Shown: one piece after another, positions 15,811 to 26,879 of the stretch
Layout: every line of letters begins with the position of its first letter
How positions within the stretch are numbered: the stretch's first letter is position 1
Assembly (NCBI GenBank): GCA_016788115.1
Contig: JAEURR010000005.1
Span: 62,001-126,000, forward strand
Direction: 5' to 3'
DNA length: 64,000 bases
Origin: Chthonomonas sp.
GTDB lineage: Bacteria > Armatimonadota > Fimbriimonadia > Fimbriimonadales > Fimbriimonadaceae
Program-made: the position numbers and the translations under genes
The notes under the pieces: generated by a model
Databases searched by the model: none
What the model saw: the letters and a program-made list of their open reading frames with translations, nothing else
What the model was told of the DNA's origin: nothing

Positions 15811-16499
15811 GAATCCCGCTTACGATCGCATTATGCACGTGGTCGGTAGCCGCGACCGCGCAGCCGCACCTTCTCTACCGGGTGTCGAGCGGTGGAGCGG
15901 TGGTCGGCAAGGCGTACTTCAAGCACTTGCCTGAGCCGGACGGCGGTCGGCGGCTCATCTGGACGCTCTTTCTGAAGTCCGGGGGACTGGACATCCGCGT
16001 TCGCAACGAGGCGGTGTACAGTTCCGAAGGGCTCCCAACCTACAAACTGCTCGAAACGGAGTACCCTGCCATGAAGAGGACGGACCGCGCAGAGGTCACT
16101 CTGACCAAGGGACTTGCGACGGGCACGATTACGACGGACCGCAAGGTGCGGAAGGTCAACGAGCAGCTGGATCCCTCGCTGCCCGTCGCCGATCCGTCAA
16201 TTTTCTGGTTCCGGACAGTTCGACCGGAGGTGGGCGACCGCGTTACCTTCTACCATTTCGACCTGGATGCCCGGCGCTGGAGCTTGGTCGAGACTTCTTA
16301 CGTAGGACCACGCACGCTGACCATTGATGGCCGCGAAGTAGAGGGCCACATGACCATCACGACCCGGGCGGGTGAGGACGGCGAGGTCTTCATGGGCGGC
16401 GACGGAAACGTCCTGCGGATGCGTAGCGGACCGTTCGTGATCGAGCGACAGTGGGACGATCCCGCTCTGAAGCCGAAGGAAAAGCCGGCAACACCCTAG
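15807..16499 (+). CDS. Secreted hypothetical protein
   Basis: The 230-residue protein has a short signal peptide (MRIPLTIALCTWSVAATAQ) and a beta-rich body with alternating Arg, Thr and Val, suggesting a lipocalin- or DUF3108-like barrel, for example in LLYRVSSGGAVVGKAYF. I cannot name a family with confidence. It is translationally coupled to the upstream FAD oxidoreductase by a four-base overlap, which hints that its exported product works in the same process. The C-terminus is Lys/Pro-rich. Confidence 0.7.
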   Translation: MRIPLTIALCTWSVAATAQPHLLYRVSSGGAVVGKAYFKHLPEPDGGRRLIWTLFLKSGGLDIRVRNEAVYSSEGLPTYKLLETEYPAMKRTDRAEVTLTKGLATGTITTDRKVRKVNEQLDPSLPVADPSIFWFRTVRPEVGDRVTFYHFDLDARRWSLVETSYVGPRTLTIDGREVEGHMTITTRAGEDGEVFMGGDGNVLRMRSGPFVIERQWDDPALKPKEKPATP

Positions 16500-16551
16500 T
16501 CCAAGATCGACGGGGAGCGTCCCTTTCAGGGCTTGGCGAGTAGGAAAAACT

Positions 16552-16904
16552 TGGTGGAGGCGGGGAGAATTGAACTCCCTTCCAAAACTGTCGGCCTCAA
16601 AGTTACCACGAGCGTCTCCCCACGATTATGTTCGGTGGAGGCCTAGCGCAGGGCAACCTAGCTTTCCACCTAGTCTGGTTGTTTTAGGCGGTGTCTCTAC
16701 AGACGGAAGAGACCCCGACGATCCGGATTTCGCGACGTCTGAATCAAGCCTACCGGCTCGGCACTGATCAAACGCGCTGCGTTAATTAAGCAGCGTAGGC
16801 GTAACTGTTATTGGCAGTTATTGTTTTGCCGATTTTAACGAGGCCATCGGCTCCTCGGCTCGCAACTGTAAGTCGAACCAGCCCTGTCGAGCCCGTTCGC
16901 CCCC
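16552..16904 (-). ncRNA. ssrA: tmRNA (SsrA)
   Basis: The RNA begins GGGGGCGAACGGGCTCGACA and ends with a tRNA-like T-arm (GTTCAATTC) and encoded CCA (16554-16552). The 5' GGGGGCG pairs with the 3' CGCCTCC before the discriminator A. The tag frame reads GKTITANNSYAYAA and stops at TAA (tag codons 16830-16789; the exact resume codon, Gly or Lys, is inferred). tmRNA with SmpB rescues stalled ribosomes and marks the products for proteolysis. Length of 353 bases is normal. A CATAAT -10-like hexamer lies 11 bases upstream (16921-16916). Confidence 0.96.
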
Positions 16905-16915
16905 ACTTGTTCTTT

Positions 16916-16921
16916 ATTATG
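16916..16921 (-). promoter_or_regulatory. -10 element of tmRNA
   Basis: CATAAT on the minus strand, 11 bases before the mature 5' end. No good -35 match at 16-18 bases. Confidence 0.5.
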
Positions 16922-17008
16922 GACGCTTTGGCGCGATTCTTGGTTCCGAAGTCCCGAACCCGCAACATTGCCTGCAAGCAAAGTTGAGGTCTGCGGAATA
17001 CAACGCGC

Positions 17009-17662
17009 ATGTCACCGCGTTCTTCTCTCCGCCCAGCGGGTCTGCTTGCGGTCTGTGCGTCACTGTGTGCGTCCAGCTTTGCCGCGCCCACCGCACTTAA
17101 CTCCATCCCGTCCACCGATGTGCTTGGCCATCGCGAAGCGAGCTTGGTGTACACCCTCGCGGGAACCGAACGGAAGATCAGTAAGCGGTACAGCCATGCA
17201 AACTCGCTTCAATTGGGATTGTTCGACCGGCTTGAGTTCGGATTCGACAACGACTTCGATGGGTTCACCCCGCTCAACCTAAAGGTCGGCCTGGCCATGC
17301 CCGGAGATGTCAAGCGGCTGCCGGGACTCGCCCTGTGCGCCGGTTACGCGAACCATGACGGCCTCGCCGCCGAGCCGTACGTCGTCTTCTCGCACCCCGT
17401 CGCCTGCGGACGCCTCACGTGCGGCTACGCCCATTCGGGTGGCCGCCACCGCGCACTCCTCGGATGGGATCAGGAAATCATGCGCGACACGGTCCTCATG
17501 CTCGATCACACGAGTTCGGTCAACGGATTCACTTGGGTGGGCCTGAGCTACAACATCGCCGCCGTGCCTGGACTTTCCGTGTGGGTCGGAGCGGCACGGC
17601 CGAACACTTCGGGTGATGGGACACAGCATTCTGCGTCTCTCACGTACAACTTCCGATTCTAG
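17009..17662 (+). CDS. Secreted, probable outer-membrane beta-barrel protein
   Basis: The 217-residue product has a signal peptide (LLAVCASLCASSFA, cleavage near residue 26) and a body of amphipathic strands such as LQLGLFDRLEFGFDND and WVGLSYNIAAVPGLSVWVGAARP. It ends in Phe (YNFRF), the usual terminal residue of barrels inserted by BamA. This suggests an outer-membrane protein of eight or so strands. No transport or enzymatic motif is visible. Its stop shares four bases (CTAG) with the stop of the convergent small secreted protein. Confidence 0.7.
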   Translation: MSPRSSLRPAGLLAVCASLCASSFAAPTALNSIPSTDVLGHREASLVYTLAGTERKISKRYSHANSLQLGLFDRLEFGFDNDFDGFTPLNLKVGLAMPGDVKRLPGLALCAGYANHDGLAAEPYVVFSHPVACGRLTCGYAHSGGRHRALLGWDQEIMRDTVLMLDHTSSVNGFTWVGLSYNIAAVPGLSVWVGAARPNTSGDGTQHSASLTYNFRF

Positions 17663-17943
17663 TCGCCCGAGATCGCGTCGATGGTCACGTTCACCGTGCC
17701 CTTCTTGAGGTCAACCGACTGGATGCGCACGGTTTGACCCGCATGGAAGGAATGTCGGCCCGAGTTAGCCGTGTGGTACGGATGGATGTGCACCGTCGTA
17801 CGGTGCTCGCCCGAGCGGACCACCAACGTTTGCGACACGCGCTGGCCCAACCGGCCAGCAAAGGTGATGCGCTCCTGAACGCTCTCGACGGAGAGCGTGG
17901 GAGCGGGTGAAGCGAGCAAAAAGAGTCCAAGGGTGATGATCAT
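17659..17943 (-). CDS. Small secreted hypothetical protein
   Basis: The 94-residue product has a signal peptide (MIITLGLFLLASPAPTLS) and a mature part of about 75 residues, rich in beta-branched residues and with His-x-His (VHIHPYH). A ribosome-binding site (AGGA) lies upstream of the ATG. I do not recognise the family. It is monocistronic, between convergent and tandem neighbours. Confidence 0.6.
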   Translation of the reverse strand: MIITLGLFLLASPAPTLSVESVQERITFAGRLGQRVSQTLVVRSGEHRTTVHIHPYHTANSGRHSFHAGQTVRIQSVDLKKGTVNVTIDAISGD

Positions 17944-17994
17944 GGCGGGTTCCTACGCCCTTAACCTATCACGCTTCGTGCCAATTGCCAAGAA

Positions 17995-21024
<3,030 letters not shown>

Positions 21025-21031
21025 GAAGTCT

Positions 21032-22843
21032 TTAGGCGGGGTCTGGCGTCAGGCCCCGGTGCTGCTCTTTGTACAACTGCGCAAACAGCCCGTCTAGCTG
21101 GAGCAGTTCTTCGTACTTGCCCCGCTCGACGATCACGCCATCTTTCAAGACCAAGATGAGGTCGGCATGCAAGATGGTCGAGAGCCGGTGCGCGATCGCA
21201 AACGTCGTGCGTCCTTCCATGAGTGAATCCAGCGACTGCTGAATCAGGCGCTCGCTCTTTGTATCGAGAGCGCTGGTCGCCTCATCCAAGATCAGAATGC
21301 GAGGGTTCTTCAGGATCGCCCGCGCGATCGCGAGTCGCTGTTTCTCCCCGCCGCTGAGCTTGTAACCCCGCTCACCCGCTATGGTCTCGTACCCCTCGGG
21401 GAGCGACATGATGTGGTCATGAATCGCTGCCGCCTCGCACGCGGCCACCATCTCTTCTTGGGTCGCATCGGGCTTGCTAATGCGCAGGTTCTGGCTGATG
21501 GACGTGTGCAGGAGGTACGTCTCCTGTGTCACCGCGCCTACGATCTGCCCGAGGTCGGCCAGCTTGATGTCCCGGAGGTCGATCCCATCGATCGTGATCG
21601 CACCAGAGTCCACATCGTATAGTCGGGGCACCAAATAGTTCAGGGTCGTCTTGCCCGCCCCGCTCGGCCCCACCAAGGCGATCAGTTGCCCAGGCTTGGC
21701 CTCAAACGAGATGTCCCGCAGCGTCCGATCCTGTGATTGAGCGTCGTACGAAAAACTCACGTGCTCGAACCGCACTTCGCCCTTGACGTCCTGAGACCGG
21801 AGCGAGCGGGCGTTAGGCCGCTCGGTGATGTCGTGCGGCAGATCCAGGTACTCGAAGATCCTCTCGAATAGCGCGATCGACCCGAGCAACTCGACCTGGA
21901 GCCCAACGATGCCGGTCAGCGGGAAGAACAGCCTGTTTTGGAGCGCGGTGAAGGCCACCAGCGTCCCGACAGTGATATTCATATCTCCGCGGCCAAGCAG
22001 CCACCCGGCAAACCAGTACACGACTGCCGGAATCATCTGCGTGATCATCCGGATCATGCCAAAGAAGGCGTATTGCAACACGACCGATTTGATCTGCCAA
22101 CCGGCCAGATTCTGATTCTCAACCTCGAACCGCTCGGCGACCAAATCCGCCCGCCCCAGCGTCTTGGCGAGCAAGACCCCCGAGACCGACAGATTCTCTT
22201 GCATCATCGAATTGAGTTCGCTGGTTTGCTCCTGCGTCCCCTTGCGGACCTTCCGTGCAAAATCGCCGACCTTGTTCCCTAAACCCATGAAGATTGGCGT
22301 CAAGCCAATGGCCACCAAGGTCAGTCGCCAGTCCATCAGGAACATGGCAATCAGCGCAGAAACACAGATCGCCACGTTCGAGAGCGCGTCGGTGATCGTG
22401 CTGCTCACGACGTTTTGCACACCGCCCACGTCGCTGATCAAACGAGTCTGAATGTCGCCAGTCCGCGTACTGCTGAAGAAGCGAAGCGACATCCCCTGCA
22501 AGTGGGTGAACAGCTTGCGGCGCATGTCGCACATGATCCGCTGACCCATGATCGCGCCGAGCCAACCGTACAGCAGAGTCATCCCTGCGCCCGCGAGCAC
22601 CAAGATGATCGTCCAAATTGAGAGCCGAGTGACCAGGGCAAAGTCACCCTTGGCCAGCCCTTTGTCTATGATCTGCTGGAGTAAGAATGGCGGCAGTAAC
22701 CCCAAAAGGACCGCGATGGCTACCGAACCAAGGATTCCAAGAACGATCTGACGGTGGGGCTTGAAGAGGCCCAACACACGCCGGATGATGGCACGGTCAA
22801 TTGCTTTGCGTGCGGGCTTCCCTTCTTGTGCCGGTTCGTCCAT
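21032..22843 (-). CDS. ABC exporter (fused permease-ATPase, MsbA-like)
   Basis: About 603 residues: an N-terminal six-helix transmembrane domain (residues about 40-330) and a C-terminal ATPase with Walker A GPSGAGKTT, signature LSGGEKQRLAIARAI, Walker B ILILDEATSALD and a switch His (IAHRLST). Such half-transporters work as dimers and export lipids, drugs or peptides; the substrate is unknown. ATG at 22843 is preferred, with a TTG one codon earlier. It begins a few bases past the sdhC stop and converges on gyrB with a 7-base gap. Confidence 0.92.
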   Translation of the reverse strand: MDEPAQEGKPARKAIDRAIIRRVLGLFKPHRQIVLGILGSVAIAVLLGLLPPFLLQQIIDKGLAKGDFALVTRLSIWTIILVLAGAGMTLLYGWLGAIMGQRIMCDMRRKLFTHLQGMSLRFFSSTRTGDIQTRLISDVGGVQNVVSSTITDALSNVAICVSALIAMFLMDWRLTLVAIGLTPIFMGLGNKVGDFARKVRKGTQEQTSELNSMMQENLSVSGVLLAKTLGRADLVAERFEVENQNLAGWQIKSVVLQYAFFGMIRMITQMIPAVVYWFAGWLLGRGDMNITVGTLVAFTALQNRLFFPLTGIVGLQVELLGSIALFERIFEYLDLPHDITERPNARSLRSQDVKGEVRFEHVSFSYDAQSQDRTLRDISFEAKPGQLIALVGPSGAGKTTLNYLVPRLYDVDSGAITIDGIDLRDIKLADLGQIVGAVTQETYLLHTSISQNLRISKPDATQEEMVAACEAAAIHDHIMSLPEGYETIAGERGYKLSGGEKQRLAIARAILKNPRILILDEATSALDTKSERLIQQSLDSLMEGRTTFAIAHRLSTILHADLILVLKDGVIVERGKYEELLQLDGLFAQLYKEQHRGLTPDPA

Positions 22844-22849
22844 CAATGA

Positions 22850-23560
22850 CTATGTGGTCTGGAAGTTGGACTGCGCAGGGGCACTGTCAGCCTGCATGGT
22901 GTCGCCCTTCGGCGCGAGCGGGGCGTAAAAGAATCCGACCAACGCGAGCACACCCAGCACCGTCAGAGCTAGGAACGCACCCTGCGCAAACCGAGCCATC
23001 CGCTGTTGGGCTGCTTCGCTGATCGTGATCCCCCACCGGATGCAGAAATTCCAGATCCCGTAGCTGAAGTGGTAAGCGCTGGCGGTGATCCCGAGCACGT
23101 AGAAGGCCAAGACCGAGTAAAAGCCAGCGGAGAGGTGCGCCGCCCAGTTGTCGTACAGGATCGTCTTTTCGACGCCGTAAAGCGAACCCGCGACCGAAGT
23201 CGTCGCCATGTGATAACACAGGAAAATGAACGCGAAGATGCCCGACCAGCGCTGAAGGTTGTAGTAGCGATTCTCGCGGAATCCCTTGGCCTTGGGAGCG
23301 GTGTACGGCGACATCCGGTTGACGATGAACAGACCATAGACCGCGTGAAAAATCAGCGGAATCCACACCAAGCCGTACTTGAGCACGAGCAACACGTGCT
23401 TGGGCATCCCTTCAAAGAAGTGGATCACAGAATTGTATGCGTCGGGACCGGCCAGCGCGAAGCTGTTGAGAGTCAAGTGCTGAACCAGATAAAAGCCGAC
23501 GGGGACAATACCGGTCAGCGAATGGAGCTTGTGCCAGAAATAGCTTTCGCGGGCTGCCAT
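22850..23560 (-). CDS. sdhC: Succinate dehydrogenase cytochrome b558-type subunit
   Basis: The 236-residue membrane protein matches the Bacillus-type SdhC/FrdC family: five hydrophobic segments with conserved His residues as candidate heme ligands (FWHKLHSLTG near the start, LVQHLTLN, FHAVYG, CYHMATT, AYHFSYG). It anchors succinate dehydrogenase and passes electrons to quinone. I chose ATG at 23560, where family similarity begins; an open frame further upstream is antisense to the next gene. sdhA and sdhB, which normally follow, are not here; the downstream neighbour is an ABC exporter. Confidence 0.88.
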   Translation of the reverse strand: MAARESYFWHKLHSLTGIVPVGFYLVQHLTLNSFALAGPDAYNSVIHFFEGMPKHVLLVLKYGLVWIPLIFHAVYGLFIVNRMSPYTAPKAKGFRENRYYNLQRWSGIFAFIFLCYHMATTSVAGSLYGVEKTILYDNWAAHLSAGFYSVLAFYVLGITASAYHFSYGIWNFCIRWGITISEAAQQRMARFAQGAFLALTVLGVLALVGFFYAPLAPKGDTMQADSAPAQSNFQTT

Positions 23561-23614
23561 AGCGTTGACGATGATCTTACCTTCATTCGCGTCGCGCCTC
23601 TGACCTGGGGCGGA

Positions 23615-23620
23615 TACACT
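23615..23620 (+). promoter_or_regulatory. -10-like hexamer 6 bases before the D-cysteine desulfhydrase-like start
   Basis: TACACT, then CGGAGG and ATG. The GGAGG touches the ATG and is too close to work as a normal ribosome-binding site, so a leaderless start is the simpler reading. Confidence 0.35.
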
Positions 23621-23626
23621 CGGAGG

Positions 23627-24577
23627 ATGGTCTCGCCGATCCCACTCATCGTCAAACCGACCCCGTGCCACCGACTGGAACGGGCGAGCCAGCAGTTGGG
23701 CATCGACCTCTGGATCAAGCGAGACGATCTCACCGGTTTTGCCCTCGGCGGCAACAAGGGCCGCAAACTGGAGTACTTGATGGCCCAAGCCATGGCGGAT
23801 GGCTGCGACACCATCGTGACCTGCGGTGCAACCGAGTCGAACTTTATCCGGCAACTGGCCGCCGCCTGCGCGGTGTGTGGAATCCGGTGCGTGGCCGTCG
23901 TCATGGAGACCCCTTACGAAGACGGATTTGCCCCGCCGACCACCCCCCACACGGGCATTGGCAATCCGACCATCACCCAGCTCTTTGGCGCGGATATCCA
24001 CGTACTCCCGAACGGCACCTGGGACGCCCTTTTCGCGGCGATGGATGCCAAGTCGGCGGAACTCCAGCGTGGCGGGGCCAACGTTCACACGATCCCCATC
24101 GGCGGTAGTTCAGGACTCGGAGCTTACGCCTTCCTGCAGGCCGCCGACGAACTACCAGCGTGCGACGTTATCGTTTGCCCCACCAGCAGCGGCAGCACCC
24201 TGGCTGGGCTCCAGTTGGCCTTCGAGGGGTTCGCCACGCGTGTGATCGGCATCGCCGCCGATCCCGAGCCCGCTCTCAAGGACGATGTTTTGCGCGTGGC
24301 GAACGAACTCCGCGCGCTGCTTGAGTTGCCAGAGGTCGATGCCAGCACTTTCGATCTAAGGCGTGAGTTCGTGGGGCCTGGTTACGGGGTGCCCAGCGCA
24401 GAGGGCGATGCGGCCCTCCGCTGGCTGGCCCAGACCGAAGGGATACTGCTCGACCCCATCTACTCCGCCAAGGCCTTCGCGGGCCTGCTCGACATGGCAA
24501 AGAGAGGCGATTTCAACGGCGAAACCGTCGTTTTCTGGCACACTGGCGGGATCCCCGCGCTCTGGGCGTTCTGCTAG
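23627..24577 (+). CDS. D-cysteine desulfhydrase / ACC deaminase family PLP enzyme
   Basis: The 316-residue enzyme is a fold-type II PLP protein. The cofactor lysine is Lys44 in ALGGNKGRKLEYL, and the phosphate-binding loop is seen in PTSSGSTLAG. The family includes D-cysteine desulfhydrase (D-cysteine to pyruvate, sulfide and ammonia) and 1-aminocyclopropane-1-carboxylate deaminase; the sequence alone does not decide, though desulfhydrase is commoner outside plant-associated bacteria. The frame extends upstream but that portion is antisense to sdhC. Its stop shares four bases (CTAG) with the convergent DUF2752 gene. Confidence 0.85.
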   Translation: MVSPIPLIVKPTPCHRLERASQQLGIDLWIKRDDLTGFALGGNKGRKLEYLMAQAMADGCDTIVTCGATESNFIRQLAAACAVCGIRCVAVVMETPYEDGFAPPTTPHTGIGNPTITQLFGADIHVLPNGTWDALFAAMDAKSAELQRGGANVHTIPIGGSSGLGAYAFLQAADELPACDVIVCPTSSGSTLAGLQLAFEGFATRVIGIAADPEPALKDDVLRVANELRALLELPEVDASTFDLRREFVGPGYGVPSAEGDAALRWLAQTEGILLDPIYSAKAFAGLLDMAKRGDFNGETVVFWHTGGIPALWAFC

Positions 24578-25050
24578 CGACTGGTCACTTGGTGGAGCCA
24601 GGCGACGGGATTCTCCGAGCGGTAGTCGATCGCCGCGAAACGGACTGCCCCAAACAAGAAAAAGACCCACGCTGTGGCGACCATCCCCCGGTTGAAACCC
24701 GGAGTATCGGTGATGAACCGCTTCTTGCGCACGAACCCGTAGAGGCACATGAGCGCGGTCACGCCCCAAGCCAGAAAGAGGAGCGGGCCTAGTGGATGAG
24801 TTTGAAACGCCATGGCAAAATTGCCGTGTGCCACATGGGTGAAGCTCGTCGTCAGGCCGCAACCTGGACACGGGCGCCCGTACAGCAGGACGCTGGGGCA
24901 AGGTGGCAAACCCAACTGCTGGTGCGTTCCGTGGCCGAAGTGGCTTGGTCGCAGCCAAAGAGCGACGACAACCACGAAAACCCAACTCAGGAACCAATAA
25001 AGGTGTCCGAGGATCGATCTCCGATCGGGAGCGGGCTCAAAGCGGACCAT
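24574..25050 (-). CDS. DUF2752 membrane protein
   Basis: The 158-residue protein has three predicted membrane segments (about 17-33, 83-100, 118-140) and the DUF2752 cysteine signature CPSVLLYGRPCPGCGLTTS, with Cys51, Cys61 and Cys64. Function of the family is unknown; the Cys pattern suggests redox or metal binding at the membrane face. The ATG at 25050 overlaps the end of truB by 14 bases, so it is the last gene of the long minus-strand operon. Confidence 0.8.
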   Translation of the reverse strand: MVRFEPAPDRRSILGHLYWFLSWVFVVVVALWLRPSHFGHGTHQQLGLPPCPSVLLYGRPCPGCGLTTSFTHVAHGNFAMAFQTHPLGPLLFLAWGVTALMCLYGFVRKKRFITDTPGFNRGMVATAWVFFLFGAVRFAAIDYRSENPVAWLHQVTSR

Positions 25051-25909
25051 GGAGAAGCTCTCTTGGAATAACGCAATCCGGCTGAAGTCGGTTCTCTTGG
25101 ACTCGGGCCATGCTGAAAACATCGCCCTGTTCATCCAACAATGCCGCAAATCTACCCGCCACGGGGTACGGAGCGGTGATGTAGTTTCCATCCCGGACGC
25201 GCCGCACCTCCAGGTCGTTGAGTTCCACCATCGGAATCCCCCGCAGCGCGGACCGAAGTGGGATCAGTCGATCGGGGACGATATCCTCCAGCGAGACCGC
25301 ATCGTCTAGCGTGAACGATCCGACACTCGTTCGTCGCAGCGCGCTCAAGTGAGCACCGCAGCCAACCGCCTCGCCCAGATCGTTCGCAAGCGTCCGGACA
25401 TACGTGCCGCCGCTGCACACCACCCGGAATTGTGCGGTTTGCTCGCCGAATTCGCTCAGGTCGAAGGAGTCAATGAAAACGGTGCGTGGCTCTCGCACTA
25501 CTTCCTTGCCCTCCCGCGCCAGGGCGTACAGCGGCTGACCGTTCTGCTTAATCGCACTGAACATGGGCGGCACCTGCTGAATCTGGCCAAGGAACTGGAT
25601 CCTCTCAAGCAAGATGAGATCGCGGAGGTTTCTCGGGACTGCGCACGTCTTGACAATCTCCCCCTCTGCGTCGAGCGTATCTGTGGAGGCGCCAAACGTG
25701 ATCTCGCCTTCGTACACCTTGGGTTCCAGAGGCAAGTACTGCAGGAAACGCGTCGCCGCGCCAACGGCCAATACCAATACGCCTGTCGCCATGGGGTCCA
25801 AGGTCCCCGAATGCCCCACTCGGCGCGTGCCGAGCTTGCGTCGCGCTGCGTTCACCGCGTCGTGAGACGTGATGCCCTGCTGCTTATGGACTACGAGGAT
25901 TCCAAGCAT
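25037..25909 (-). CDS. truB: tRNA pseudouridine(55) synthase TruB
   Basis: The 290-residue enzyme converts U55 of tRNAs to pseudouridine. The catalytic Asp38 lies in GHSGTLDPMATGVL, and KVYEGEITFGASTDTLDAEG and CSGGTYVRTLANDLG are further family motifs. Length is normal. It overlaps nrnA by 19 bases. The nrnA-truB pairing is common downstream of nusA-infB-rbfA, but here the pair follows the DprE-like genes instead. Confidence 0.95.
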   Translation of the reverse strand: MLGILVVHKQQGITSHDAVNAARRKLGTRRVGHSGTLDPMATGVLVLAVGAATRFLQYLPLEPKVYEGEITFGASTDTLDAEGEIVKTCAVPRNLRDLILLERIQFLGQIQQVPPMFSAIKQNGQPLYALAREGKEVVREPRTVFIDSFDLSEFGEQTAQFRVVCSGGTYVRTLANDLGEAVGCGAHLSALRRTSVGSFTLDDAVSLEDIVPDRLIPLRSALRGIPMVELNDLEVRRVRDGNYITAPYPVAGRFAALLDEQGDVFSMARVQENRLQPDCVIPRELLHGPL

Positions 25910-26874
25910 AGACGCACGGCGGCAATGAGATCGGCTTCCGCCCGAGCTAGTGACCCATCAAAAGTAATGCCAGCGGCGTTGCGATGACCTCCGCCGCCAA
26001 ATTTCTGCGCAACGGTCGCGACATCGACCAGTCCACGCGAACGTAAGCTAGCGCGGACCATCTTGTCCGGCGCAGGTTGTCGCAAGATCGCCGCCACCCG
26101 CACTGTATCGATGCTGAGAAGTTCATTGACGAGCCCTTCCGTGTGCTGCTCCAGTGCGCCGGTCGAGGCAAAATCAGCGGCTTCCAGCACGCTCCAGGCG
26201 ATCGAACCGTCCTCGCTGATCTTCATACGATCTAGGCAGCGATTCAGGAGTTGCAGGCTCGCCAGGGGTCGTTTGCCGTACACCTCCTCGCCGATGCGCA
26301 CGATATCTCCGCCCGCGGCGAGCAAGTCGGCAACGGTGTGGAGCGACTCCTCAGTCGTGTTGCGATAACGAAAGCTCCCGGTGTCCGTCACGATCCCGGT
26401 CATCAAGCAGGTCGCCATAGCGGGGCTGATCGGTGCGCCGAGTTGCTTGATGATCCGGTACAGCACCACCGCCGTTGCGGGGGCGGCCACGTCCACGATT
26501 CGCAACGTCCCGGGCTCCTCATGGGGGACGTGATGGTCGATGATGACTAGTTCACGGCACTGCTCGAAGCTCGGCTGCGTACGGCCCAACCGGTGCAAGG
26601 CATCCAAATCCAGAACGATCCCCACGTCGTGAGAGCGCTCAGCTTCCAGCTTCAGTCGATCGAGACCGGGCAAGAAACCGAGGTTGTAGGGAGCGAGATT
26701 GTTGCAGATGAGCTCGTTGGGAATTCCGCGCGAATCCAGCAGGTGGCAGACCGCCAGTGCGGACCCCAAAGCATCGCCATCCGGGTTCAAGTGGGTGCCC
26801 ACTAGTACCGACTTTGCGCCCGCAACGACGGCGTCGAATCGCTCAGCAAGGCTCGCAAGGTTCGGTTCCAACAA
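25891..26874 (-). CDS. nrnA: DHH-family oligoribonuclease / pAp phosphatase (NrnA-like)
   Basis: The 327-residue protein has the DHH phosphoesterase metal motifs: His28, Asp32 and Asp34 (HLNPDGDALGS), DLDALHRLG, IIDHHVPHEE, TGIVTDTGSFRY, and the DHHA1 substrate loop GGGHRNAAG near the C-terminus. NrnA enzymes degrade short RNA oligomers and dephosphorylate pAp to AMP. Length is typical. It starts 5 bases after the DprE1-like gene ends and overlaps truB, so it belongs to the seven-gene operon. Confidence 0.92.
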   Translation of the reverse strand: MLEPNLASLAERFDAVVAGAKSVLVGTHLNPDGDALGSALAVCHLLDSRGIPNELICNNLAPYNLGFLPGLDRLKLEAERSHDVGIVLDLDALHRLGRTQPSFEQCRELVIIDHHVPHEEPGTLRIVDVAAPATAVVLYRIIKQLGAPISPAMATCLMTGIVTDTGSFRYRNTTEESLHTVADLLAAGGDIVRIGEEVYGKRPLASLQLLNRCLDRMKISEDGSIAWSVLEAADFASTGALEQHTEGLVNELLSIDTVRVAAILRQPAPDKMVRASLRSRGLVDVATVAQKFGGGGHRNAAGITFDGSLARAEADLIAAVRLCLESS

Positions 26875-26879
26875 GAAGA

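Noticed and set aside
23006-23626. Upstream extension of the D-cysteine desulfhydrase-like frame
   Set aside because: This part is antisense to sdhC and has the composition of a shadow frame; PLP-enzyme similarity begins at 23627.
23561-24088. Upstream extension of the sdhC frame
   Set aside because: Antisense to the PLP-enzyme gene; the SdhC family starts at MAARESYFWHK.
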